A DNA stretch of 64,000 bases from Thiotrichaceae bacterium UBA973 (lineage in GTDB: Bacteria; Pseudomonadota; Gammaproteobacteria; Eutrophobiales; Eutrophobiaceae), in assembly GCA_002292815.1 (NCBI GenBank), contig DBBX01000028.1, positions 62,001-126,000 on the forward strand, written 5' to 3'. Shown piece after piece: positions 44,790 through 52,551 of this stretch; position 1 is the stretch's first letter; each line of letters starts with the position of its first letter. Below the pieces are notes generated by a model, which was not told the DNA's origin, searched no databases, and worked only from the letters and a program-made list of their open reading frames with translations. Made by a program: the position numbers and the translations under genes.

Positions 44790-46469
44790 ATGGCTAATAA
44801 ACTGAATAAATACTCATCCATCATTACGCAGCAAAAATCCCAAGGCGCTTCCCAAGCCATGCTTTATGGCACCGGCATGACCGAGGTCGATATGGACAAG
44901 GCCCAGGTGGGTATTTCCAGTGTCTGGTACGAGGGTAATACCTGTAATATGCATTTGAATGACCTGGCCGCCAAGGTCAAAGAAGGTGTGTGCAAGGCAG
45001 GGCTCGTCGCCATGCGTTTCAACACCATCGGCGTCAGCGACGGCATTTCCAACGGCACTGATGGCATGAGTTATTCATTACAGTCACGAGACTTGATCGC
45101 TGACTCCATTGAAACAGTAATGGCAGCACAATGGTATGACGCCAACATATCTATTCCCGGTTGCGACAAAAATATGCCCGGTTGTTTAATAGCAATGGGG
45201 CGTCTCAATAGACCATCGCTCATGGTCTACGGCGGCACTATCAAACCGGGGCATCATAAAGAACAGAAACTGGATATTATCTCTGCCTTTCAGGCCTATG
45301 GTGAATTCATCGCTGGCAGTATAAACGACGATGAACGTATGGAAGTGATCAAGAAATCCTGTCCTGGCCCAGGTGCCTGCGGTGGCATGTATACCGCTAA
45401 TACCATGGCCTCTGCCATTGAAGCTCTGGGCATGTCGCTGCCTTATTCATCTTGCACCCCGGCAGTTGACCCTGGCAAAGAAGAGGAATGTTTAAGAGCA
45501 GGTGAGGCAATTAAACTCCTGCTTGAAAAGGATATTAAGCCACGCGATATCATGACGCGTGAGGCTTTTGAAAATGCAATGGTAATAATTATTGCACTCG
45601 GTGGTTCAACCAATGCAGTTTTGCATTTGATCGCCATGGCTCGTGCTGTCGATGTGAGTTTGACCCTCGATGACTTTCAAACCGTCAGTGACCGTATCCC
45701 TTTCATTTCTGATTTAAAACCGAGTGGTCAGTATGTAATGGAAGATTTACACAACATCGGCGGCATCCCGGCAGTAATGAAATATCTGCTGGAAAACGAT
45801 CTAATCAATGGCGATTGCTTAACGGTCACTGGAAAAACAATCAAAGAAAACTTGTCCGATGTGCCCAGCCTGTCAGAAGGTCAAGACATCATCAAACCTT
45901 TGGATAAACCCATAAAAGAATCAGGTCATATCCGAATTCTGAAAGGCAACTTTGCTCCGGAAGGCTCCGTCGCCAAGATCACCGGTAAAGAAGGCCTAAC
46001 CTTCACCGGTCCAGCTCGAGTGTTTGATTCTGAAGAAGATATGATCAAGGCACTAGAAGATAATCAAATTGAAAAAGGCAATGTTATCATCATCCGTTAC
46101 GAAGGTCCGAAAGGTGGTCCGGGCATGCCTGAGATGTTAAAACCAACTTCCGCAGTGATGGGGGCCGGCTTGGGCAAAGATGTTGCCATGATCACTGATG
46201 GTAGATTCTCTGGAGGTTCACATGGTTTTATTATTGGTCATGTTGCACCAGAAGCACAGGAAGGTGGGCCCATTGCCTTGGTCAAAGATGGAGACACCAT
46301 TATCATTGATGCTAATAAAAACTCCATTGATGTCGACATATCCGATGAGGTAATGGCGAAGCGTAAAAGCGAATGGACAATGCCTGCGTACAAGGCCACA
46401 CGTGGAACTCTGTTTAAATATATCAAGAATGTGAAGTCAGCTTCTGAAGGTTGCGTTACTGATGAATAA
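44790..46469 (+). CDS. ilvD: Dihydroxy-acid dehydratase
   Basis: A 559-residue iron-sulfur dehydratase of branched-chain amino acid synthesis. Cluster ligands are in GCDKNMPGCLIAM and GPGACGGMYTANTM, and the C-terminal GRFSGGSHGFIIGHVAPEA stretch is the substrate region. The first 300 bases look richer in G and C than the flanks. No other ilv gene is near. A stem (AATAAAATCG at 46465-46474, CGGTTTTATT at 46480-46489) overlaps the stop codon and may end transcription. Confidence 0.96.
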   Translation: MANKLNKYSSIITQQKSQGASQAMLYGTGMTEVDMDKAQVGISSVWYEGNTCNMHLNDLAAKVKEGVCKAGLVAMRFNTIGVSDGISNGTDGMSYSLQSRDLIADSIETVMAAQWYDANISIPGCDKNMPGCLIAMGRLNRPSLMVYGGTIKPGHHKEQKLDIISAFQAYGEFIAGSINDDERMEVIKKSCPGPGACGGMYTANTMASAIEALGMSLPYSSCTPAVDPGKEEECLRAGEAIKLLLEKDIKPRDIMTREAFENAMVIIIALGGSTNAVLHLIAMARAVDVSLTLDDFQTVSDRIPFISDLKPSGQYVMEDLHNIGGIPAVMKYLLENDLINGDCLTVTGKTIKENLSDVPSLSEGQDIIKPLDKPIKESGHIRILKGNFAPEGSVAKITGKEGLTFTGPARVFDSEEDMIKALEDNQIEKGNVIIIRYEGPKGGPGMPEMLKPTSAVMGAGLGKDVAMITDGRFSGGSHGFIIGHVAPEAQEGGPIALVKDGDTIIIDANKNSIDVDISDEVMAKRKSEWTMPAYKATRGTLFKYIKNVKSASEGCVTDE

Positions 46470-46500
46470 AATCGCTTAACGGTTTTATTGATAGTCTATA

Positions 46501-46938
46501 ATGAATAATACAATGTCAGACTCAGATACTCCCAAGATTGAAGTTCAAAAAAACAACCCTCTTCATGGCGTTAAGCTTGAAGTGTTGCTAACGGAGTTGG
46601 TAGATCATTACTCTTGGGAGGACTTGGCCAATGCCATGAACCTCAATTGCTTCAAGAGTAATCCCAGCATAAAATCAAGTTTAAAGTTCCTGCGCAAAAC
46701 ACCCTGGGCCAGAGAGAAAGTAGAAGGATTTTACCTTTATAAATATAAACGGCTGCCGAGACCTGATGACGAACAATATGAACTACCCCCACGGGATAGA
46801 ACTATTCCGCTAGATCAACAGCCTGGTTCACCAGCTGAAATAATTGCAAAGATGCCTGGGCATCGAAACGATTCCCCATCGAACGAACGCCCAGCAATAC
46901 CTGACAACGTCTGGGGGAATTGGAAAAAAGATTCCTGA
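46501..46938 (+). CDS. VF530-type (DUF2132) DNA-binding protein with C-terminal extension
   Basis: A 145-residue protein. Residues 18-82 match the VF530/DUF2132 family: NNPLHGVKLEVLLTELVDHY and SLKFLRKTPWAREKVEGFYL. Family members are short helical proteins thought to bind DNA. Residues 85-145 are a proline-rich, polar tail that most relatives lack. The start may be the ATG at 46501 or the one at 46513; neither has a clear ribosome site. Function in the cell is unknown. Confidence 0.82.
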   Translation: MNNTMSDSDTPKIEVQKNNPLHGVKLEVLLTELVDHYSWEDLANAMNLNCFKSNPSIKSSLKFLRKTPWAREKVEGFYLYKYKRLPRPDDEQYELPPRDRTIPLDQQPGSPAEIIAKMPGHRNDSPSNERPAIPDNVWGNWKKDS

Positions 46939-47016
46939 TTTAATGCTAGCAAGACAAGGCATTAGAAATGAATAATTATTAAACAACTACTCACTTATTA
47001 GATTGAGTAAAAAGTA

Positions 47017-47403
47017 ATGACTTACCTTCAATTAGCATACGCACACTTAGCCACTGTTTTACCCGCATTTTTTATTGGAACATTCCTTTTGTTAAATCAA
47101 AAAGGTTCCTCAAAACATAAAATGCTTGGGAAGTTTTATATGCTGTTAATGCTACTCACTGCGGCAGTCACTCTCTTTATGACTGCAGAGGTTGGCCCTA
47201 CACTGCTTGGCCATTTTGGCTTCATTCATTTATTTTCTTTACTAGTATTTTACTCGGTACCTGCTGCATATATCGCCATACGTAAGGGAGATATCAAGAA
47301 ACATCGTATGAACATGCTAGGATTATATTTTGGTGGTTTAGTAATAGCGGGCGCTTTTACTTTTGTACCAGGCAGATTATTACATACCTGGATTCTTGCT
47401 TAA
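47017..47403 (+). CDS. DUF2306-like membrane protein
   Basis: A 128-residue protein with four hydrophobic helices and short loops. The stretch HLATVLPAFFIGTFLLLNQKGSSKHKMLGKFYM, with the repeated short loop RKGDIKKHRMNML, fits the DUF2306/YoZB-like family of unknown function, which resembles cytochrome b561-type bundles. It ends overlapping the stop region of the convergent transglycosylase gene by four bases. Confidence 0.75.
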   Translation: MTYLQLAYAHLATVLPAFFIGTFLLLNQKGSSKHKMLGKFYMLLMLLTAAVTLFMTAEVGPTLLGHFGFIHLFSLLVFYSVPAAYIAIRKGDIKKHRMNMLGLYFGGLVIAGAFTFVPGRLLHTWILA

Positions 47404-48008
47404 CTCATTGAACTACGATATTTCTTATAATACTTAATAACTTTTTTGACATAGTTACGAGTTTCTTTATACGGTGGAATCTTATTGCCGTATTTCTTTA
47501 CTGTGCCTTCTCCGGCATTATAAGCCGCTAGTGCCAGTGATAAATCATTTTTGAATAGCTTTAATAGATATCGCAAATAACGTGAACCGCCATAGATATT
47601 TTGTTTTGGATCACGCCGATTACTCACTCCATACTGTTTTGCAGTTTCCGGCATTAATTGCATCAAGCCTACTGCACCGGCACGCGAGATCGCATTTGGG
47701 TTATAAGATGATTCAGCCATGATTACAGCATGTAATAGCGTGTGCTGAAGTTTGTACATTTTCGCGACAGTTCTTATCGTTGCATCAAACTTTCTCTGAT
47801 TTTTTGCCCAATTAAAATTCTTCGGTACTTTTGCTACTTCCCAACCTTTCCATGTTTTAACCAGTCGCTTATAACCATTATGAGCAGGTTTATCAGTCAG
47901 GACGACACGGCCATGTTTATCGACATATTTATAGATATCTGCCTGACTCGGCATCGAAATAAGCGAGAAGATAAAAATAAAGACTAATGTAACTTTATTA
48001 TTAGGCAT
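47400..48008 (-). CDS. Lytic transglycosylase with N-terminal DUF4124 domain
   Basis: A 202-residue secreted protein. A signal peptide ends near residue 23 (SQADIYKYVDKHGRVVLTDKP), leading into a short DUF4124 domain. Residues 90-195 are an SLT goose-lysozyme-like domain with catalytic Glu in AVIMAESSYNPNAISRAGAVGLMQLMPETA and the AAYNAGEGTVKKYG motif. It should cleave peptidoglycan glycan strands in the periplasm. Its basic C terminus is rich in Lys and Tyr. Confidence 0.9.
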   Translation of the reverse strand: MPNNKVTLVFIFIFSLISMPSQADIYKYVDKHGRVVLTDKPAHNGYKRLVKTWKGWEVAKVPKNFNWAKNQRKFDATIRTVAKMYKLQHTLLHAVIMAESSYNPNAISRAGAVGLMQLMPETAKQYGVSNRRDPKQNIYGGSRYLRYLLKLFKNDLSLALAAYNAGEGTVKKYGNKIPPYKETRNYVKKVIKYYKKYRSSMS

Positions 48009-48054
48009 ATGGTCTCAAATTAATTAAAGTGCTTTTGAGCTAATTTACTTAACT

Positions 48055-48555
48055 TTATAACAAATATAGGGTTATTTGAATAATTATCAATGCAAAAACG
48101 CCAGCAATAACGTCATCCAGCATGATACCAAAGCCACCATGCACCTTTTTGTCTGCCAATGATATAGGCCAAGGTTTGAGAATATCGAATATTCTGAACA
48201 AGAAAAATCCTATTAAAATCCACATCCAGCTCTTTGGCACCATAAACATCGTAATGAAATAGCCCACAATCTCATCCCAGACTATGCCGGGATGATCGTG
48301 GACGTTCAGCGCTTTTGTCGTGTAATCACATAAAAAAATACCCACGATAAACGCCAAAACAACAATACCTATATAGATTTTCCAATCCAGCGCGGGCAAG
48401 AGAATAAATAGCACTACACCAATTAGAGTACCCATGGTGCCAGGCATTTTTGGTGCAAGCCCACTGCCAAATCCGAGGGAAAGCAAATGAGCAGGATTTA
48501 ATAGTAATTTTACAGGAACTTGCGTTTTTGAATTCTTGTCCATAGATTCATTCAT
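48055..48555 (-). CDS. pgpA: Phosphatidylglycerophosphatase A
   Basis: A 166-residue membrane phosphatase completing phosphatidylglycerol synthesis. The GFGSGLAPKMPGTMGTLIGV stretch, the HDHPGIVWDEIVGYFITMF-type segment and FRIFDILKPWPISLADKKVHGGFGIMLDD carry the conserved acidic and basic residues. Four hydrophobic helices are visible. The usual upstream neighbour thiL is absent; the gene is divergent from a small exported-protein gene. Confidence 0.93.
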   Translation of the reverse strand: MNESMDKNSKTQVPVKLLLNPAHLLSLGFGSGLAPKMPGTMGTLIGVVLFILLPALDWKIYIGIVVLAFIVGIFLCDYTTKALNVHDHPGIVWDEIVGYFITMFMVPKSWMWILIGFFLFRIFDILKPWPISLADKKVHGGFGIMLDDVIAGVFALIIIQITLYLL

Positions 48556-48593
48556 AAAGTAATACTAGTCGATACCATTAAAATGTAAATGAT

Positions 48594-48974
48594 ATGCGTA
48601 ATGCACTTTTAAGTCTGCTACTCCTCTCACTGGCAATTACTAGTCTTGCTGGTGAAGCAGATGTATTATCAGCAGAAGTAGAACATGTCGGTGGTGATCT
48701 TTATCGTTTTAAAGTCACCGTACAGCACACTGATGAAGATTGGGATCATTTCGCAAAGGCATGGGAAGTACTTAGCCCAGACGGTAAAAAATTAGGCGCG
48801 CGCATATTGCTACACCCGCATATTAATGAACAACCGTTTACTCGTTCAATGACAGTCATAATCCCAAAACAGATTAATAAAGTGATCATACGAGCCTATG
48901 ATCTGATCCATGAATTTGGCGGAAAAGAATTTACAATAGATATTAAAAAGGATAAACAAGATGACATTAACTAA
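48594..48974 (+). CDS. Small exported protein of unknown function
   Basis: A 126-residue protein with a clear signal peptide (cleavage near LAGEA, residue 20). The mature part looks like an all-beta domain: alternating hydrophobic strands and a HTDEDWDHFAKAWEVLSPDGKKLGARILLHPHINEQPFTRS stretch in two pieces with several His and Trp residues. It resembles no family I can name. It overlaps the start of the exported methyltransferase gene by 14 bases, so the two products may work together in the periplasm. Confidence 0.75.
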   Translation: MRNALLSLLLLSLAITSLAGEADVLSAEVEHVGGDLYRFKVTVQHTDEDWDHFAKAWEVLSPDGKKLGARILLHPHINEQPFTRSMTVIIPKQINKVIIRAYDLIHEFGGKEFTIDIKKDKQDDIN

Positions 48975-49770
48975 AACTCTATTCATTGCATACGCATTAT
49001 TTTCATTAACAACACTCAATGCACATGCTGATGGTCACGGACTAGATGACGCAGTCAATGGTGTGAATAGGAGCGCCGAAAACAAAGCGCGTGATATCTA
49101 TCGCCATCCAAAAGAAACATTGCAATTTTTTGATATAAGCCCATCAATGAAAGTGCTGGAAATATTACCAGGGCGCGGTTGGTATACTGAAATACTTGCT
49201 CCCTATCTCGCTGAGAAAGGACATCTTACCGTTGCCAGTTTTGGGGCAAAAAATAAGTCAAAATATCTGGCGAATGTGCATAAGGATTTCATAAAGAAGA
49301 TAGAAGCCGAACCGAATGTCTATGGCAAGATAGATGTTATCTTATTTGAAGAAGACAGCTACCTCAAAGCAATCCCGGATGCATCATTGGATATGGTTGT
49401 TACTTTTCGAAATTCGCACAACTGGATTCGTTATGGTGGCATAGAAGAAATCTACGCTGCTTTCAGTCGTGTCTTGAAACCGGGTGGCATTTTAGGCGTT
49501 GTACAACACCGTGCAGCTAAAGACAGTGATCCAAAGGTGTCCGCAGAAAAAGGATATGTCCCGAAACCTTATTTAATTGATCTAGTGGAGAATCACGGTT
49601 TTGAAATGATCGGTTCATCTGAAATCAATGCCAACCCCAAAGACACCAGAGACCATCCCGAAGGTGTTTGGACACTGCCGCCTAGTTATCGTTTGAAGGA
49701 TGTCGATAAAGAAAAATATACCGCAATAGGCGAAAGCGATCGCATGACCTTACGTTTTGTTAAAAAGTGA
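48961..49770 (+). CDS. Class I methyltransferase-like protein with signal peptide
   Basis: A 269-residue protein with an N-terminal signal peptide (cleavage near HADGH, residue 25). The body is a Rossmann methyltransferase: motif I is VLEILPGRGWYTEILAPYL, followed by an acidic strand-2 region, a DMVVTFRNSHNW stretch in the motif IV position and VLKPGGILGVVQHR as motif V/VI. AdoMet is not normally present in the periplasm, so the exported location makes its activity puzzling. It is translationally coupled to the gene before and to the DUF423 gene after it. Confidence 0.8.
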   Translation: MTLTKTLFIAYALFSLTTLNAHADGHGLDDAVNGVNRSAENKARDIYRHPKETLQFFDISPSMKVLEILPGRGWYTEILAPYLAEKGHLTVASFGAKNKSKYLANVHKDFIKKIEAEPNVYGKIDVILFEEDSYLKAIPDASLDMVVTFRNSHNWIRYGGIEEIYAAFSRVLKPGGILGVVQHRAAKDSDPKVSAEKGYVPKPYLIDLVENHGFEMIGSSEINANPKDTRDHPEGVWTLPPSYRLKDVDKEKYTAIGESDRMTLRFVKK

Positions 49771-50156
49771 GTGAACTCAACGTTACGGCCAAGTTATTTT
49801 TACTACTTGGCTCAGCTAACGCTGCATTAGCCGTCATGCTGGGCGCCTTTGGCGCCCATGCACTAAAATCGCGCATAGAAGAATCTTTATTAAAGGTCTA
49901 TCAAACTGGCATTGAATATCATTTCTATCATGCTTTAGGTTTGATTTTTATTGGCATCATAGCAATGAATATCTCCGTAAATATCTGGCTGAAAAGTGCG
50001 GGCTACATGATGGTTGTGGGGATCATGCTATTCTGTGGTAGCCTTTATCTATTGGGCATTTTGAACTTACGCTGGTTAGGTATGATAACGCCATTAGGTG
50101 GCCTACTATTTATATTAGCCTGGATAAGCCTATGCATCTCTGTACTTAAAACTTAA
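49767..50156 (+). CDS. DUF423 family membrane protein
   Basis: A 129-residue, four-helix inner-membrane protein. GSANAALAVMLGAFGAHALK and TGIEYHFYHALGLI are the family marks, along with GSLYLLGI and TPLGGLLFILAW. Function is unknown. It starts with GTG overlapping the methyltransferase stop by four bases. Confidence 0.88.
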   Translation: MSELNVTAKLFLLLGSANAALAVMLGAFGAHALKSRIEESLLKVYQTGIEYHFYHALGLIFIGIIAMNISVNIWLKSAGYMMVVGIMLFCGSLYLLGILNLRWLGMITPLGGLLFILAWISLCISVLKT

Positions 50157-50171
50157 CCAAAGAGTATTTTA

Positions 50172-50528
50172 ATGAAACCATTTCTTTTCTTAATCGCTGT
50201 TAGTCTGTATCCGTCATCTTCATCCGCTAATGAGCTGGATAAACAAATTGATAATGCGTGTTTACGACATGCAGTATCACTTGTTACCCAATTAAAATCT
50301 GATGTAGTCAAAGGCATGAGCCAGGAGCAATCAGACAAAGCACTCAAAATTGCAACGGATAGTTGCCAAGCTTATTTCAGCAAAGAGTTTTCTCCAGAAA
50401 AAATAGCTGAAAATCTCGAAGTTCAAAAAAGTGTTATTGAAAAGAAAGGTAGCGGCGATGCATTTACCGATGGATGGTTTGAGACTGGTGGGAAAAAGGG
50501 TAATGAACGATTAAAGAGGAAACGTTAA
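50172..50528 (+). CDS. Small exported protein, unknown
   Basis: A 118-residue protein with a signal peptide (cleavage near SSANE, residue 20). The mature region is helical and polar with two or three cysteines (NACLRHA, DSCQAYF) that could form a disulfide, and a basic C terminus (ERLKRKR). I do not recognise a family. It lies 15 bases after the DUF423 gene and may be the last gene of that operon. Confidence 0.65.
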   Translation: MKPFLFLIAVSLYPSSSSANELDKQIDNACLRHAVSLVTQLKSDVVKGMSQEQSDKALKIATDSCQAYFSKEFSPEKIAENLEVQKSVIEKKGSGDAFTDGWFETGGKKGNERLKRKR

Positions 50529-50539
50529 TTTTACCTGGT

Positions 50540-50803
50540 TTATTTTTGACCAGACATATTAACTAGCTCGGACACCTCAAGCGAACCATCAATATCAAGA
50601 AAAGGACAAGCCTTGGTAGTAGCCAGTGCCGACTCCATTGAATCTGCTTCAATGATAGTGTAACCAGACATTGTCGTTGTACCGTCGGTAGTAACACGAC
50701 CACCTGAATTCACAGCACTCATATTCTTCAGTAGATTCATAGGATTAACTGCAGCGTCACCCACTGGCAATTGCTTTTGCATGTCAGGGCGTGCGTTTGT
50801 CAC
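50540..50803 (-). CDS. YCII-related protein, N-terminally short
   Basis: An 87-residue frame starting with GTG. Residues 14-83 (GDAAVNPMNLLKNMSAVNSGG, then GYTIIEADSMESALATTKACPFLDIDGSLEVSEL) match the C-terminal two-thirds of YCII-related/DGPF-type proteins. The usual first strand and helix of about 20-25 residues are absent, and a stop codon lies in frame only four codons upstream. The gene also sits tight against the batD end. It may be a remnant or a minimal family member. Confidence 0.6.
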   Translation of the reverse strand: MTNARPDMQKQLPVGDAAVNPMNLLKNMSAVNSGGRVTTDGTTTMSGYTIIEADSMESALATTKACPFLDIDGSLEVSELVNMSGQK

Positions 50804-50843
50804 GCATTGCTGATATCAATAAGGCAATCTTTCCTGTCACGTT

Positions 50844-52544
50844 TTATGTTTTGTATAACGGTTCAAGCTTGCCGTTGACAACTTTTGATTTTTTGTTATC
50901 GAAAGATTGTGATTCAAAAGTTTTTAAGAAGCTCATACCATCCCACTGCAATGCTGAGCTTCCATATAGACAACTATTAAGCTCATCCAGTTTTATTTTA
51001 AAATCATCATCGCTGTATTCTTTTAGCGCATTTAGATTATTTATCTTGTCATCGGACCGATGATTCTTAGCCCAGTCGAGCAAGGCTTGCTGCGTCTGTT
51101 TTGGGTCATTATTTTTACATCCTTGTTGTATTTCCTTCAGCTGCTTGCGCCTGGAGATGTTTTCTTCTTCATTGGTATCAGTAGCAGACGTACCGCGTTT
51201 ACTTCTCCAAAAAAGTGTTAATGTTAATAGCCATAAAACAAGCAATAATAAACTCACCCATTTCCAGACGGGTTCTTCTTTCGTTAATGTTATTGGTGCT
51301 AAATTATTTTTTTCATTATTTCCTGACTCAGTTGCTATGGCCTGATCTGTAGTTGCCTGTTGCTCAACAACATTATCTAGCGGTACTGGCACGGCACTAT
51401 CTTCTATATGAATATGGCGTTCAGGTAATTCTGCAACTTCCATTTTGTCGGTATCCGTATTCCACCAAGAGATTTTTATTGCGGGCAAGGTGTAATCACC
51501 ACCTTCAGTTGGGATAATCGCCATCTTGTCGCGACGGACACCAATATAACCATCCGCATTATTCGACTCGTTAAACTCTGGCTGATCGGGATACTGTTTC
51601 AATGCGTCTGGTAGGTTACTCTTTATTTCAGGAAGATGGCTTGCCGCCAGACCATTTGCTTTTAGTGTCAAGGTACGCGTTGTCGCTTCACCTTGTTCCA
51701 GTTTTGATGGGTCGACTGACCATTGTTCTTCAATAGCCAATTGATTCGCTGGCAACCAGGTATCGCCCGTAAAGGAATCCGGAATCGGTTTTACATTTAT
51801 TTCTAACGACTTAGAGCGCTTTACGATAGACGTTGGTTGATTAAAACGGTCGAAACTAAAGAAACCACCCGCACCCCCCGTCTGCCCTTGAAAGACGATA
51901 GGTTGAATCGTCATCGGCCCACTGCTTTGAGGAAAGATAACGTATTGACGTTCGATGACTACGTAGCGTATGCCATTACGTTGTGTTTCAAAACTGCTGT
52001 CTTCTCCAAGCTTGTTGATTACCGCCTGACCGCCTGTCACCTCGGGCTCAGAAAGACTGGCATTATTGGTTACTATCGAACGATATAGTCTAAGCGTATA
52101 AACAAGCTGTGCCTGAACATAAGGCGTCTTAGTATTTACTTCAACATCGACAAAAACATTATCTGTAGCACCACCCTTTGTTGTCGATGACCCTGCAACA
52201 ACATTGATAGAAAGTGGCCTAGTCAACTCCTTATCAAATCGAATTGAAGGAATACCCAAGGTGCCTGTTTTATTCGCAATGAGTGTGACTATCCACATTT
52301 GTGAATAGTTTATTTTGCCATTGTTAATCTGTGTATTACTACGATGACGCGTATCTAGCACCGTAAATAAATTAGCTAATGAACTAAAATCAGGTTTCGC
52401 ATCAATCTTCCGGTCACTTTCAAAGATAAGATGAAATGATTCATCGACCACGATTGGCTCTCGATCAACTTTAACTGTGATTTCTGCCATAAGTATTTGG
52501 CTAAATAACAATAAGGATAATGTGATTAATAGTTTGACATTCAT
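50844..52544 (-). CDS. batD: BatD family protein
   Basis: A 566-residue protein with signal peptide (residues 1-20), a long periplasmic beta-rich region and one membrane helix near residue 430 (VWKWVSLLLLVLWLLTLTLFW), followed by a charged cytoplasmic tail of about 100 residues. The N-terminal ITVKVDREPIVVDESFHLIFES and LGIPSIRF segments are typical of BatD (oxygen tolerance, DUF6 of the Bat set). It ends the Bat operon and probably assembles with the two von Willebrand proteins in the membrane. Confidence 0.9.
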   Translation of the reverse strand: MNVKLLITLSLLLFSQILMAEITVKVDREPIVVDESFHLIFESDRKIDAKPDFSSLANLFTVLDTRHRSNTQINNGKINYSQMWIVTLIANKTGTLGIPSIRFDKELTRPLSINVVAGSSTTKGGATDNVFVDVEVNTKTPYVQAQLVYTLRLYRSIVTNNASLSEPEVTGGQAVINKLGEDSSFETQRNGIRYVVIERQYVIFPQSSGPMTIQPIVFQGQTGGAGGFFSFDRFNQPTSIVKRSKSLEINVKPIPDSFTGDTWLPANQLAIEEQWSVDPSKLEQGEATTRTLTLKANGLAASHLPEIKSNLPDALKQYPDQPEFNESNNADGYIGVRRDKMAIIPTEGGDYTLPAIKISWWNTDTDKMEVAELPERHIHIEDSAVPVPLDNVVEQQATTDQAIATESGNNEKNNLAPITLTKEEPVWKWVSLLLLVLWLLTLTLFWRSKRGTSATDTNEEENISRRKQLKEIQQGCKNNDPKQTQQALLDWAKNHRSDDKINNLNALKEYSDDDFKIKLDELNSCLYGSSALQWDGMSFLKTFESQSFDNKKSKVVNGKLEPLYKT

Positions 52545-52551
52545 ATTCTAA

